Both the position numbers and the translations under genes were made by a program. 64,000 nucleotides of DNA from Corynebacterium jeikeium (GTDB lineage Bacteria; Actinomycetota; Actinomycetes; Mycobacteriales; Mycobacteriaceae). Position 1 is the stretch's first letter. Each line of letters starts with the position of its first letter. Location of the stretch: NCBI RefSeq assembly GCF_000738265.1, contig NZ_JFCQ01000020.1, positions 1 to 64,000 of the forward strand, given 5' to 3'. A model generated the notes under the pieces. That model was not told the DNA's origin. It searched no databases and saw only the letters and a program-made list of their open reading frames with translations. Below are positions 35,071 through 43,406 of the stretch, piece after piece.

Positions 35071-36909
35071 TTATTTTGAGTTGTAGATCCAGGCGATATC
35101 GTCGGCGAAGTTCTTCGCTACAACGAAGCGCTTCAGCTTCAGCGACGGGGTGACCTCGTCGTTCTCCTCCGTGAAGTCGCGGTGGACGATGCGGAACTTC
35201 TTGATGCCCTCGGCGTGGGAGACAGTAGCGTTGGCCTCGTTGATCGCGTCCTGGATCTCGGAGCGCAGAACCGGGTTCTTCGCCAGCTCGCGGATGGAAA
35301 CATTGTCCGCGATGCCATTGTTTTCCTTCCACTTCTTGGCTGCTTCCTCGTCCAGGGAGATCAGGGCGCCGACGAACTTCTGATCGTCTCCGACAACCAT
35401 GGCCTGGGAAATCAGTGGGGCGGAGCGCAGGATGTCCTCCATCGGGCCAGGCGAGACATTCTTGCCGCCGGCGGTGACGATGATTTCCTTCTTGCGTCCG
35501 GTGATCTTCAGGTGGCCGGTGGGCAGCAGCTTGCCCAGGTCGCCCGTGCGGTAGAAGCCGTCCTCGGTGAAGGCTTCCGCGGTGGCTTCCTCGTTCTCCC
35601 AGTAACCCGCGAACACCATGTCGCCCTTCAGCAGGATCTCACCGTCGTCGTCGATCTTGACAGTGATGCCACCCAGCGGGCGACCGACGGTGCCGATGAT
35701 GTTGTCCGGGGCGAAGTTGGTGCAGGCTGCGGCGGTGCATTCGGTCAGGCCGTAGCCCTCGTACAGGGTCACACCCACGCCACGGAAGAAGTGCATGAGC
35801 TCCGGGTTCAGTGCGGAGCCGCCGGAGATCGCGTAGTCCAGCTCGCCACCCATGGCCTCACGAACCTTGGAGTAAACCAGCTTGTCGCCGATCGCGCGGT
35901 TGATCTTCTGCTTCAGGGTGGGACCTTCATCGGTATCGAGTGCGTGCGAGTAGTCGACAGCAGCGCGCTCTGCGAAGTTGAAGATCTTTGCCTTGACGCC
36001 GCCGCCCTCCGTGGCCTTGGACTTCACGCCCGCGTGGACCTTTTCAAAGATGCGAGGCACAGAGCAGATCAGGTTCGGCTTGGTGCGCTGGAACTCTGCG
36101 ACCAGCGTGCTCATGTCGCTCCAGTGGGTCTGGGTAGCGCCACCGACGGTCGCGGCGTGCGCCATTGCCCGGGAGAACACGTGTGCCAGGGGCAGGAAGG
36201 TCAGCTTGCGGTAGCCGAAGGACGCGGCGCGGCCGACCGGGTGGGTCAGGATGGCGCGGGCCTCTGCCAGCCAGTTGTGGTGGGTCAGCTTGCAGCCCTT
36301 GGGGCGGCCCGTGGTGCCGGAGGTGTAAACGATGGAAGCGACGTCGGTGTGCCGGGTGTTGGCGATGCGCTCCTCCAGAACCTCCTGCTGAATACCGGCT
36401 TCCTTGCCGTCGTTAATCAGGATGTCGATCGCGCCACTGTTGAGCTCCAGCACGCGGTTGAGGTGCGCGGAGTCGTCGCCCTCCGGGCGGTCGCCTTCCT
36501 TGACGAAGGTAGACAGGCGGGTGGTGTGGCCAGACTTCTCAGAGATAGCCAGCTTCGCGCCGGAGTTGCCCACAATCCACTCGCACTGGGAGGTGGAAGA
36601 GGACGGGTAGATCGGCACGGTGATCGCACCGGCGGCCCAGATGGCGTAGTCCAGAACGGTCCACTCGTAGCGGGTGTCGGACATGATAACCACGCGATCG
36701 CCAGGCTCGATACCGTTGGCGACCAGGCCCTTGGCTACCGCGTACACGTCGTCCAGGAACTCGGCGACGGTGACGTCCACCCAGTCGAAGTTCTTCGGGC
36801 GCTTAAACAGCACCCCATCCGGGGATTCGGCGCCAAGATCGCGAACTGCCGATAGGCAGGTCTCGTGCTCGTCGATCGTATATAGGGCTTCAGAGGTGTA
36901 CTCCGTCAT
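35071..36909 (-). CDS. fadD15: Long-chain acyl-CoA ligase (FadD15-like)
   Basis: 612 residues. AMP-binding motif YTSGTTGRPKGCKLTH (about 195-210), GYGLTECTAA, and YRTGDLGKLLPTGHLKITGRKKEIIVTAGGKN near the C-terminus. It activates fatty acids with ATP and CoA for degradation or lipid synthesis. Monocistronic with its own terminator. The leader contains a hairpin followed by T-run (36966-36994). The gene order next to malQ and hemW matches other corynebacteria. Confidence 0.88.
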   Translation of the reverse strand: MTEYTSEALYTIDEHETCLSAVRDLGAESPDGVLFKRPKNFDWVDVTVAEFLDDVYAVAKGLVANGIEPGDRVVIMSDTRYEWTVLDYAIWAAGAITVPIYPSSSTSQCEWIVGNSGAKLAISEKSGHTTRLSTFVKEGDRPEGDDSAHLNRVLELNSGAIDILINDGKEAGIQQEVLEERIANTRHTDVASIVYTSGTTGRPKGCKLTHHNWLAEARAILTHPVGRAASFGYRKLTFLPLAHVFSRAMAHAATVGGATQTHWSDMSTLVAEFQRTKPNLICSVPRIFEKVHAGVKSKATEGGGVKAKIFNFAERAAVDYSHALDTDEGPTLKQKINRAIGDKLVYSKVREAMGGELDYAISGGSALNPELMHFFRGVGVTLYEGYGLTECTAAACTNFAPDNIIGTVGRPLGGITVKIDDDGEILLKGDMVFAGYWENEEATAEAFTEDGFYRTGDLGKLLPTGHLKITGRKKEIIVTAGGKNVSPGPMEDILRSAPLISQAMVVGDDQKFVGALISLDEEAAKKWKENNGIADNVSIRELAKNPVLRSEIQDAINEANATVSHAEGIKKFRIVHRDFTEENDEVTPSLKLKRFVVAKNFADDIAWIYNSK

Positions 36910-36965
36910 GCTGCTCCCTTTGCTTATGTCCTGACAGTTGCCTGACCTGGTCCTTTACGTGAAAA

Positions 36966-36994
36966 ACGGGCGTATCTTGGGTTTGATCGCCCGT
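36966..36994 (-). terminator. Terminator-like hairpin in the fadD15 leader
   Basis: Reverse strand ACGGGCG (36994-36988), 15-nt loop, CGCCCGT (36972-36966), then TTTT. It lies about 57 nt before the ligase ATG with no gene further upstream on this strand. It could be an attenuator or the end of a short RNA. Confidence 0.4.
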
Positions 36995-37172
36995 CGCTTC
37001 AACGTGATTAGTACTTCTACAACCATATATGAGTGGTGTGGGTCACGCCGAACCTTCACTAAAAATGTACCGCGAGATCCCGCCCACGCTAACCCCGGCT
37101 TCCTCCCGCTACCCTCCGCTCCCCCATGAACTCTGGTCAAAAGAGTGGAAGAAGCTCTGCTCAACCTGCACA

Positions 37173-39341
37173 ATGGCAGTTGTGACTAGCTCTGTGGAAC
37201 CCGGCGGACAGATCGCCCCCGATGTCAACGCAATCCTCAACGAACTGGCTGCCGAATGCGGTGTGGCCACCTGGTACACCGGCCAAAACGGCCAGCGGGT
37301 GGATGTGAAAAGCAGCACCGTACTTTTCGCGCTCCGCGAGTTGGGACTGAATCTGCCGGAGGATCCATCTGCACTGACCGAAGAGGTTGTGCAGACTGCC
37401 ATCGAGGATCTGCTGCGCACCCGCTACAGCCGCATGATCGCCCCTACCATCACCGCCATCGCCGACCGCCCGCGCACCCTGCACGTCCACTGCATCGATG
37501 GCGAATCTTTGCAGGTGCGGGTCCGCACCGAGGACGGCGACACGATCGAGCTGGAACAGCTCAACGAGTGGGTGGATCCCATCACCGTCGGCGCGGAAGC
37601 CACCGCGACCACCTTCGGCACCGCCACCTTCCAACTGCCCGCCCTGCCGGCCGGCTGGCACCAGATCGAGGCGCAGGCGGAATCCACCGAAGCGACCTCC
37701 ACTCTGCTGGTCTCCCCGCAGTCGCTGGAACTGCCGGAAGCCCCACGCACCGGAGTGATGGCGCAGCTGTATTCCCTGCGCGACAAAGGCGCCTGGGGAG
37801 TTGGCGACTACGGAACGCTGGAGGTTTTGAGCAACTCACTGCAGAAGCTCGGCGGGGCGGACTTCGTGCTAGTCAACCCCATGCACGCTGCGGAAGCAGC
37901 TCCCCCAGTAGAGGATTCCCCCTACCTGCCGACCACCCGCCGCTACACCAACCCCATCTACATCCGGGTGGAAAACACGCCCGAGTACGCCGCACACCCC
38001 GAGCTCCACGCGGAAATCCAGCAGCTGGCCGAGCCACTGAAAAAGCGCAACCACACCGCTGAATTGTTGGAGCGGGACCCGGTGGTGGCGTCCAAAATTA
38101 AGGCACTGCACCTGCTGTACACCGCAGGGATCGGCGACGAGCGCACCGCGCAGCTGCGCGACTTCCGCGAGCGCGAGGGCGAAGGCTTGGTGGGCTTCAC
38201 CGAATGGTGCGAGCGCGCGGCTAACGATCCATCACTGACCAACGATTTCTTCGCCTGGATGCAGATGCTGTGCCAGGAACAGGAGCTACACGCACAGCAA
38301 ACGCTGACCGAGCACATGAGCATCGGCCTCATGGCGGATCTGGCCGTCGGCGTACACCCCGGCGGCGCGGACGCCCAGACCCTGGCCGACGTGTTAGCCC
38401 CCGGAGCCAGCGTTGGCGCCCCACCTGACGGCTACAACCAACAGGGTCAGGACTGGTCCCAACCCCCGTGGCACCCGTGGAAGCTGGCTGAAGAGGGCTA
38501 CCGTCCGTGGCGCGACATGCTGCGCACGATCCTGCGCACCGCCGGTGGCATCCGCATCGACCACGTGTTGGGGCTTTTCCGCCTGTGGTGGATCCCGCGG
38601 ATGGAATCGCCGACGCTCGGCACGTACGTTACCTACGATCACGAGGCTCTGGTCGGCGCGCTGGTGCTGGAAGCTCACCGCGCCGGCGCTGTCGTGGTCG
38701 GCGAGGATCTGGGCACCTTCGAGCCGTGGGTGCAGGACTACTTGGCCAGCCGTGGCGTGATGGGCACCTCGATCGTCTGGTTTGAGGGCGACGCCAACGG
38801 GGCGAAGCCGCCGGAGGCATACCGCCGCACCTGCCTGACCTCCGTGACCACGCACGACCTGCCGCCGACCGCCAGCTACCTGCGCGGCGGGCACATCGAC
38901 CTGCGCGAAGAGCTGGGAGTGCTGACCCGCAGCTCGGATGAGGAATTCGCCGAGGATGCCAACTGGCAGGTCGACGTGCTGGGGACTATTGCCCGCCACG
39001 GCGCCTTCCAGGGCATGGACTGCGAGGACTACTTCCTCAACGACCTGCGCCAGGAGCTGGACGACCCGCGGCACGGGCGCGAGCGCCGCCCGGACGTCTC
39101 CTACATCCTGCGCGCCATGCACCGCTACATCGCGCAGACCCCGTCGCTGCTGCGCTGCGCCGCCCTGGTGGATCTAGTGGGTGACCTGCGCGCACAGAAC
39201 CAGCCGGGCACTACGCAGGATCTGTATCCGAACTGGCGGGTGCCGCTGTGCGATGGGCAGGGCAACCCGGTGCTAGTGGAGGATCTGCCGAACATCCAGC
39301 TGGCCCGCGAGGTGCTGTCCGCCACCCGCGGCGAAGGCTAG
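37173..39341 (+). CDS. malQ: 4-alpha-glucanotransferase (amylomaltase, GH77)
   Basis: 722 residues from ATG 37173. Catalytic-region motifs: GGIRIDHVLGLFRLWWIP (nucleophile Asp), VVGEDLGTFEPWV (acid/base Glu) and TTHDLPPTASYL (third Asp). An actinobacterial N-terminal extension of about 190 residues precedes the GH77 barrel (SLRDKGAWGVGDYG). It disproportionates maltodextrins in maltose/glycogen metabolism. The frame is open up to 37029, but the extra residues are non-conserved. No good ribosome site is seen; a GTG three codons on is an alternative. Confidence 0.93.
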   Translation: MAVVTSSVEPGGQIAPDVNAILNELAAECGVATWYTGQNGQRVDVKSSTVLFALRELGLNLPEDPSALTEEVVQTAIEDLLRTRYSRMIAPTITAIADRPRTLHVHCIDGESLQVRVRTEDGDTIELEQLNEWVDPITVGAEATATTFGTATFQLPALPAGWHQIEAQAESTEATSTLLVSPQSLELPEAPRTGVMAQLYSLRDKGAWGVGDYGTLEVLSNSLQKLGGADFVLVNPMHAAEAAPPVEDSPYLPTTRRYTNPIYIRVENTPEYAAHPELHAEIQQLAEPLKKRNHTAELLERDPVVASKIKALHLLYTAGIGDERTAQLRDFREREGEGLVGFTEWCERAANDPSLTNDFFAWMQMLCQEQELHAQQTLTEHMSIGLMADLAVGVHPGGADAQTLADVLAPGASVGAPPDGYNQQGQDWSQPPWHPWKLAEEGYRPWRDMLRTILRTAGGIRIDHVLGLFRLWWIPRMESPTLGTYVTYDHEALVGALVLEAHRAGAVVVGEDLGTFEPWVQDYLASRGVMGTSIVWFEGDANGAKPPEAYRRTCLTSVTTHDLPPTASYLRGGHIDLREELGVLTRSSDEEFAEDANWQVDVLGTIARHGAFQGMDCEDYFLNDLRQELDDPRHGRERRPDVSYILRAMHRYIAQTPSLLRCAALVDLVGDLRAQNQPGTTQDLYPNWRVPLCDGQGNPVLVEDLPNIQLAREVLSATRGEG

Positions 39342-39351
39342 AGGGCGAGGG

Positions 39352-39438
39352 TTAGAAGAATGTGGTGGCCAGCCAGGCCACCAGCAGCAGAACCAGCAGC
39401 AAAGCCAAAGCCTGGCGCACCTTAGAGTGGTGTTTCAT
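39352..39438 (-). CDS. 28-residue single-span membrane protein
   Basis: MKHHSKVRQ, then a Leu/Val/Ala helix (ALALLLVLLLVAWLATT), then FF. It begins 6 nt after the stop of the 73-residue membrane protein, and a strong AGGAGG lies in the last codons of that gene, so the two are coupled. No homologue recognised. Positive charges on the N-side predict N-in orientation. The tight coupling and ribosome site make it a probable real gene despite its size. Confidence 0.6.
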   Translation of the reverse strand: MKHHSKVRQALALLLVLLLVAWLATTFF

Positions 39439-39444
39439 CGCCTG

Positions 39445-39666
39445 TTAGTCCTCCTGCTTGTCGCTTGCTGGGTTTGCGCTCCGGCTAGCCCATAGCTCCC
39501 GCAGCGTGAGCGCGCCGTGCACGCGCTTTTCCTCCGCACTTGCGGGGAAAATCCGCAGCGCAACTACCTGCCATATTAAGGCCAGCACGGTGCAAACAAC
39601 GAATAGGGCAAGGAACACCAGCGGCGTTTGGATCCACACCGGCGCGTTGATCAGCCATTCCATCAT
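39445..39666 (-). CDS. Small membrane protein
   Basis: 73 residues. One or two membrane segments (TPLVFLALFVVCTVLALIWQVVAL) are followed by a charged C-terminal part (PASAEEKRVHGALTLREL, ending ASDKQED). Function unknown. It sits between the M3 peptidase and malQ on the leftward strand, 31 nt after the peptidase stop, and is probably cotranscribed with it and with the 28-residue ORF. AAAGGG lies rather far upstream of the ATG. Confidence 0.6.
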   Translation of the reverse strand: MMEWLINAPVWIQTPLVFLALFVVCTVLALIWQVVALRIFPASAEEKRVHGALTLRELWASRSANPASDKQED

Positions 39667-39697
39667 TGTTTTGATCTTGCCCTTTCTTTCTTGACGC

Positions 39698-41869
39698 CTA
39701 CCCCTGGCTCAACCCGCGACGGTGAAGTAGCGGCTGCACGCTGCGCTGCTGGCCGCGGAACATCCAGAATGCGTCTTCGAAGTCGATGCTAGCGCCGCGC
39801 GAAAGAATAATGCGGCGGAAACGCTCGCCCGCGAAGCGGACATCATCGTCGTCGAGAACCGGGGTGGCGTCATTGGATTCCGTTCCGGACTCCCCCACCG
39901 CAGCGCCGGTATCGACGAAGGCTTGGAAACCGTCGGCATCCAGGACCTCGGCCCAGAGGTAGCTCCAGTAGTCGGCGGAGTAGCCACCGGCGAAGATGTG
40001 GTTGAAGTAGGCGGAGCGGTAGCGCGGGGCGAGGGCGCCGTTGACGTCCACCCCGGCGCGCTCCAGGGCTTCGGCTTCGAAGGCTTCGACCTGTACGACA
40101 GCGTCCTCGGTGGCAGCATCGAGAAGCTTCTCCGCCTCCGCGGCAGAAAGCTTGTGCCAGGCCAGGTCCAGCCAGCAGGCCGCCAGGAACTCGGTGGTGG
40201 CCATGCCCTGGCCCCACTTGGCTTGGGCGCGGATCGCGTCGACGAACTCGCCACTGATGACTTCCCCGGTCTCCACGTGGCGGGCGTAGTTATTCAGCAC
40301 GGCGGGTTCCAGGGCCCAGTTTTCGTTGATCTGGCTGGGGAATTCCACAAAGTCGCGGGGAACGTTGGTGCCGGACAGAGTTGGGTAGCGCACGTCGGAG
40401 AGCAGGCCGTGCAGGGCGTGGCCGAACTCGTGAAAGACGGTCTGCACTTCGTCAAGGCTCAGCAGGGCCTGTTCGCCTTCGGCGGGCTCGGCGATGTTCA
40501 TCACGTTGACCACCACAGGGGCTTGGCCCAGCAGGTTGGACTGTTCGACGAAGGAGTTCATCCACGCGCCACCGCGCTTGGTGGGGCGGGCGTACATGTC
40601 GGTGAGCAGCAGGCCGATGCCGATGGGGGCGCCGGCGCCCTCGGTAGCGTCGGCGCCCTCGGTGACCTCCCACACCCGCACGCCCGGCGCGTAACCAGCC
40701 AGGTCGGTGCGTTCGCGCACGTCGATGCCGTACAGGCGCTTGGCAGCGAAGAATGCCCCGTCAACCATCACCTGTTCCAGCGGGAAGTACTTCTTGAGCT
40801 CCGCCTCGTCGACGTCGAGCTCCTCGGCGCGCAGTTTGGCATCCCAGTACGGCCAATCTGCGCCGGTGAGGGCGCTTTCCCCCGCCCCGTCTTCTGCGGT
40901 GGCTGTGTCCGCTGCGCTTTCGGCTCCACTGACGGCCATCTTGTCCAGCGCCCGTTTGAACTCGCCCTGCGCATTCGCCACGGCGGCGGGCGTCACCTGA
41001 TTAAGCAACTCCTCGACGGCCGCGAGGCTTCCCGCGGTCTCGGCAGCAGCGACGAACTCGGCGTGGTTGGCAAAACCCAATAGCTCGGCGCGCTGGGCGC
41101 GCAGGTGGACGATCTGCAGCAGCGTGGCCGCGTTGCTATCGGCCGCGCGGTTCAACGATGCCTGGTGCACCTTCGCACGCGCCGCCGGGTTATCCAACGA
41201 TTCCAGCACTGGTTGGATGCTGGGCAGGCCCAGGCGGATCAGCCAGCCTTCCTCCCCGCGCTCTGTGGCGGCCTTGGCGAAGTATTCCTTGTTAGATTCG
41301 CTGAGGCCCGCAACCTCGGCTTCGTCGGTCAGCAGCACCGCCGCATCTTCGGTGGCGGTCTGCAACTGCGCGCCGAAAGCGGTGGTCAGCTCGGCCAGCT
41401 GCGCGTCGATGTCGCGCAGGCGCTCCCGCTGGTCGTCGTCCAGCTCTGCACCACCGCGGATGAAGCTCTTCTTCAGTTCGCGCAGTAGTGCCTCTTCCTC
41501 GCTGCCCTCCGTCTGCTCGGGCAAGGCGCAGATGCGCTGCCACAGCGTGCGGTTCAGCCAGATTTCGCTGAAGTGCCGGGCCAGCTCCGGGCTGATCGTC
41601 GCCTCGATCTCGCGCACCTGATCGGTGGCATGCGCGCCCGTATAATTAAAAACAATGGCCAGCACGCGCTGCAGCATTTGACCCGATTCTTCCCACGCCT
41701 CGGCGGTGTTTTCCCAGGTGGGAGCTTCGGGGTTGTTCGCGATCGCCGCGATCTGCGCGGCGTGATCCACCAGCGCAGTGCGGAAGGCGGGCACCAACTC
41801 GGCTAGGTCGATTGCCGCGAAGTCTGGCAGTTCATAAGGCAGTTCGGAAGCGTTTTGGAGGTAATCCAT
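39698..41869 (-). CDS. dcp: M3-family metallopeptidase (peptidyl-dipeptidase Dcp-like)
   Basis: 723 residues. Zinc motif HEFGH (His480-His484), with downstream FVEFPSQINENWALEP and the substrate-binding FNHIFAGGYSADYWSY typical of Dcp/OpdA. It trims short peptides in the cytoplasm. Two low-complexity acidic/Ala inserts (ESAADTATAEDGAGE; EGADATEGAGA) are not family features. The ATG at 41869 overlaps the start codon of the divergent esterase gene. TAGAGT (41883-41878, reverse) lies 8 nt before the ATG, so the mRNA may be leaderless. Confidence 0.9.
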   Translation of the reverse strand: MDYLQNASELPYELPDFAAIDLAELVPAFRTALVDHAAQIAAIANNPEAPTWENTAEAWEESGQMLQRVLAIVFNYTGAHATDQVREIEATISPELARHFSEIWLNRTLWQRICALPEQTEGSEEEALLRELKKSFIRGGAELDDDQRERLRDIDAQLAELTTAFGAQLQTATEDAAVLLTDEAEVAGLSESNKEYFAKAATERGEEGWLIRLGLPSIQPVLESLDNPAARAKVHQASLNRAADSNAATLLQIVHLRAQRAELLGFANHAEFVAAAETAGSLAAVEELLNQVTPAAVANAQGEFKRALDKMAVSGAESAADTATAEDGAGESALTGADWPYWDAKLRAEELDVDEAELKKYFPLEQVMVDGAFFAAKRLYGIDVRERTDLAGYAPGVRVWEVTEGADATEGAGAPIGIGLLLTDMYARPTKRGGAWMNSFVEQSNLLGQAPVVVNVMNIAEPAEGEQALLSLDEVQTVFHEFGHALHGLLSDVRYPTLSGTNVPRDFVEFPSQINENWALEPAVLNNYARHVETGEVISGEFVDAIRAQAKWGQGMATTEFLAACWLDLAWHKLSAAEAEKLLDAATEDAVVQVEAFEAEALERAGVDVNGALAPRYRSAYFNHIFAGGYSADYWSYLWAEVLDADGFQAFVDTGAAVGESGTESNDATPVLDDDDVRFAGERFRRIILSRGASIDFEDAFWMFRGQQRSVQPLLHRRGLSQG

Positions 41870-43349
41870 GATCCCCCACTCTATCCCTGAGCCCAAGGAC
41901 TACGTTGATGTGGCCATCGAACAGGGTCGCAAACGTGGCTTCCTCCGCGGTTCCGTCCTCCGCTTCGAGTCCATCCCCTACGCCTCGGGCGAACGCTTCG
42001 CGCCTCCTTCCCCTGCTGTCCCTTTTCAATTCTTCTTCGGCGACCCCTCTACCACCACCCACCGCCAATCCCTATCCATCACCTGCCCGGTCGACGCACC
42101 CCCTTCCATCATCGAGTCTGACTTCCATCCCAGGGCCAACGCCGGAACTGGCTCCGCCCCCACCGACGGCACCAGTCCCGGGGCACCAGTGATCGTGTTC
42201 ATCCACGGTGGTCGCTACGAGGAAGGCTTCGCCGACGAGCTCTGGTACCAGGGTGTCCGCTTCGCCGAGGAGGGTTTCGTATACGTCTCGCTGAACTACC
42301 GGTATCGCTTTGAGGGCTTCCTTCCCCTCGTCGACGAGCAGCGCCCGGCCGACATTGATCCTTCAATAGACCCAAACACAGAGCCGGAGTATTACCGCGG
42401 CGCCGAAGATATCGTCGTGGCACTGCAATGGGTGCGCGACAACATCGCCGCTTTTGGCGGTGATCCAGAACAAGTCACACTGATGGGCCAATCCGCCGGC
42501 GGTGCGCTGACGGCATGGACTCTATGCAATCCCCGCACCGAGGGCTTGGTGCACCGCGGCGTGATCCTCAGCCCTGGTTTCCCGCGCGAAGGCTGGCCGA
42601 GCCGCGAGCATGTTGCCCGTGCCCTCCTCGGCGGACCTCTGACGACCAAGCACCTGTCCCGCCTCACGCCGGATCAGCTACAACGTGCCTACCGCCGCTT
42701 TGCCCGGATCAATCGCACGGACTGCGCGGTGGGCCCCTATCCTTTCCGGCCGGGTCAGATGCGGGACGTTCCCCTGCTGGTCGGCACTCTGCGCGAGGAG
42801 TTAGTGCAGATGCCCTTCGCTCGCGCCCTCGACAAGCACTTAAGCTCCAAGAACCCGCTGGTTCAGCAACCGGCTAAGGTCTTGGCACGGTACGCGGAAC
42901 GGGCGCTGCAGGCGCGGGTGCGGTGGGCGTCAGAAAACCCGGTGGGAATGGCTATCGGTGATTCGGCCATTAAACGTTGGGCCGTGGCGATCATGGAGGA
43001 AAAACGCGATACAACCTGGTCCTACGAGTTTCACGGAAGCCAATCAGCTTGGCACTGCGCGGATCTGCCTTTGGTTTTTGACGCCCTTAAGGTCGCGCCC
43101 AAAACAGTGAAGTATTTCTGCGGCGAGTCCGCGGCCGAGCGCTTACAGCCACTGGCGACGGAGTTTCACGGGATCGTCGCGCGCTTCGCCCGCGGGGAGG
43201 ATCCGGAGTGGCCGCGCTATGGTTCGCGACGTTTAGTGCGGCGCTTCGACACGGATGCGGCAGCGCGCGGCGAGGTGACTCGTGAGGTGGCCGAGGATGC
43301 TTACCAGCAGATACGCGTGGACTACCCGGAGCTCTACCCGCGCCACTAG
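41868..43349 (+). CDS. Type B carboxylesterase/lipase family protein
   Basis: 493 residues. The oxyanion-hole region FIHGGRYEEGFADE and the nucleophile elbow GQSAGGALTAW (Ser209) are clear; DNIAAFGGDPEQVTLMG is the classic stretch before it. It hydrolyses carboxylic esters; the substrate is unknown, and the absence of a signal peptide suggests the cytoplasm. GGAGG lies 6 nt before the ATG at 41868. The ATG shares bases with the start codon of dcp on the other strand, so its promoter must lie within dcp. Confidence 0.85.
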   Translation: MIPHSIPEPKDYVDVAIEQGRKRGFLRGSVLRFESIPYASGERFAPPSPAVPFQFFFGDPSTTTHRQSLSITCPVDAPPSIIESDFHPRANAGTGSAPTDGTSPGAPVIVFIHGGRYEEGFADELWYQGVRFAEEGFVYVSLNYRYRFEGFLPLVDEQRPADIDPSIDPNTEPEYYRGAEDIVVALQWVRDNIAAFGGDPEQVTLMGQSAGGALTAWTLCNPRTEGLVHRGVILSPGFPREGWPSREHVARALLGGPLTTKHLSRLTPDQLQRAYRRFARINRTDCAVGPYPFRPGQMRDVPLLVGTLREELVQMPFARALDKHLSSKNPLVQQPAKVLARYAERALQARVRWASENPVGMAIGDSAIKRWAVAIMEEKRDTTWSYEFHGSQSAWHCADLPLVFDALKVAPKTVKYFCGESAAERLQPLATEFHGIVARFARGEDPEWPRYGSRRLVRRFDTDAAARGEVTREVAEDAYQQIRVDYPELYPRH

Positions 43350-43370
43350 GCGCCAATGCAGCACCCATAC

Positions 43371-43386
43371 TAGACAGCTCGGTCTA
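43371..43386 (+). promoter_or_regulatory. McbR-type operator before aecD
   Basis: TAGAC (43371-43375), 6 bp, GTCTA (43382-43386): an exact match to the TAGAC-N6-GTCTA site of McbR, the corynebacterial TetR-type repressor of sulfur amino acid genes. It overlaps a candidate -10 TAGAAT (43385-43390). It would repress aecD when methionine-derived S-adenosylhomocysteine is low. Confidence 0.8.
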
Positions 43387-43406
43387 GAATGCTAGGGTGG
43401 GAAGCT

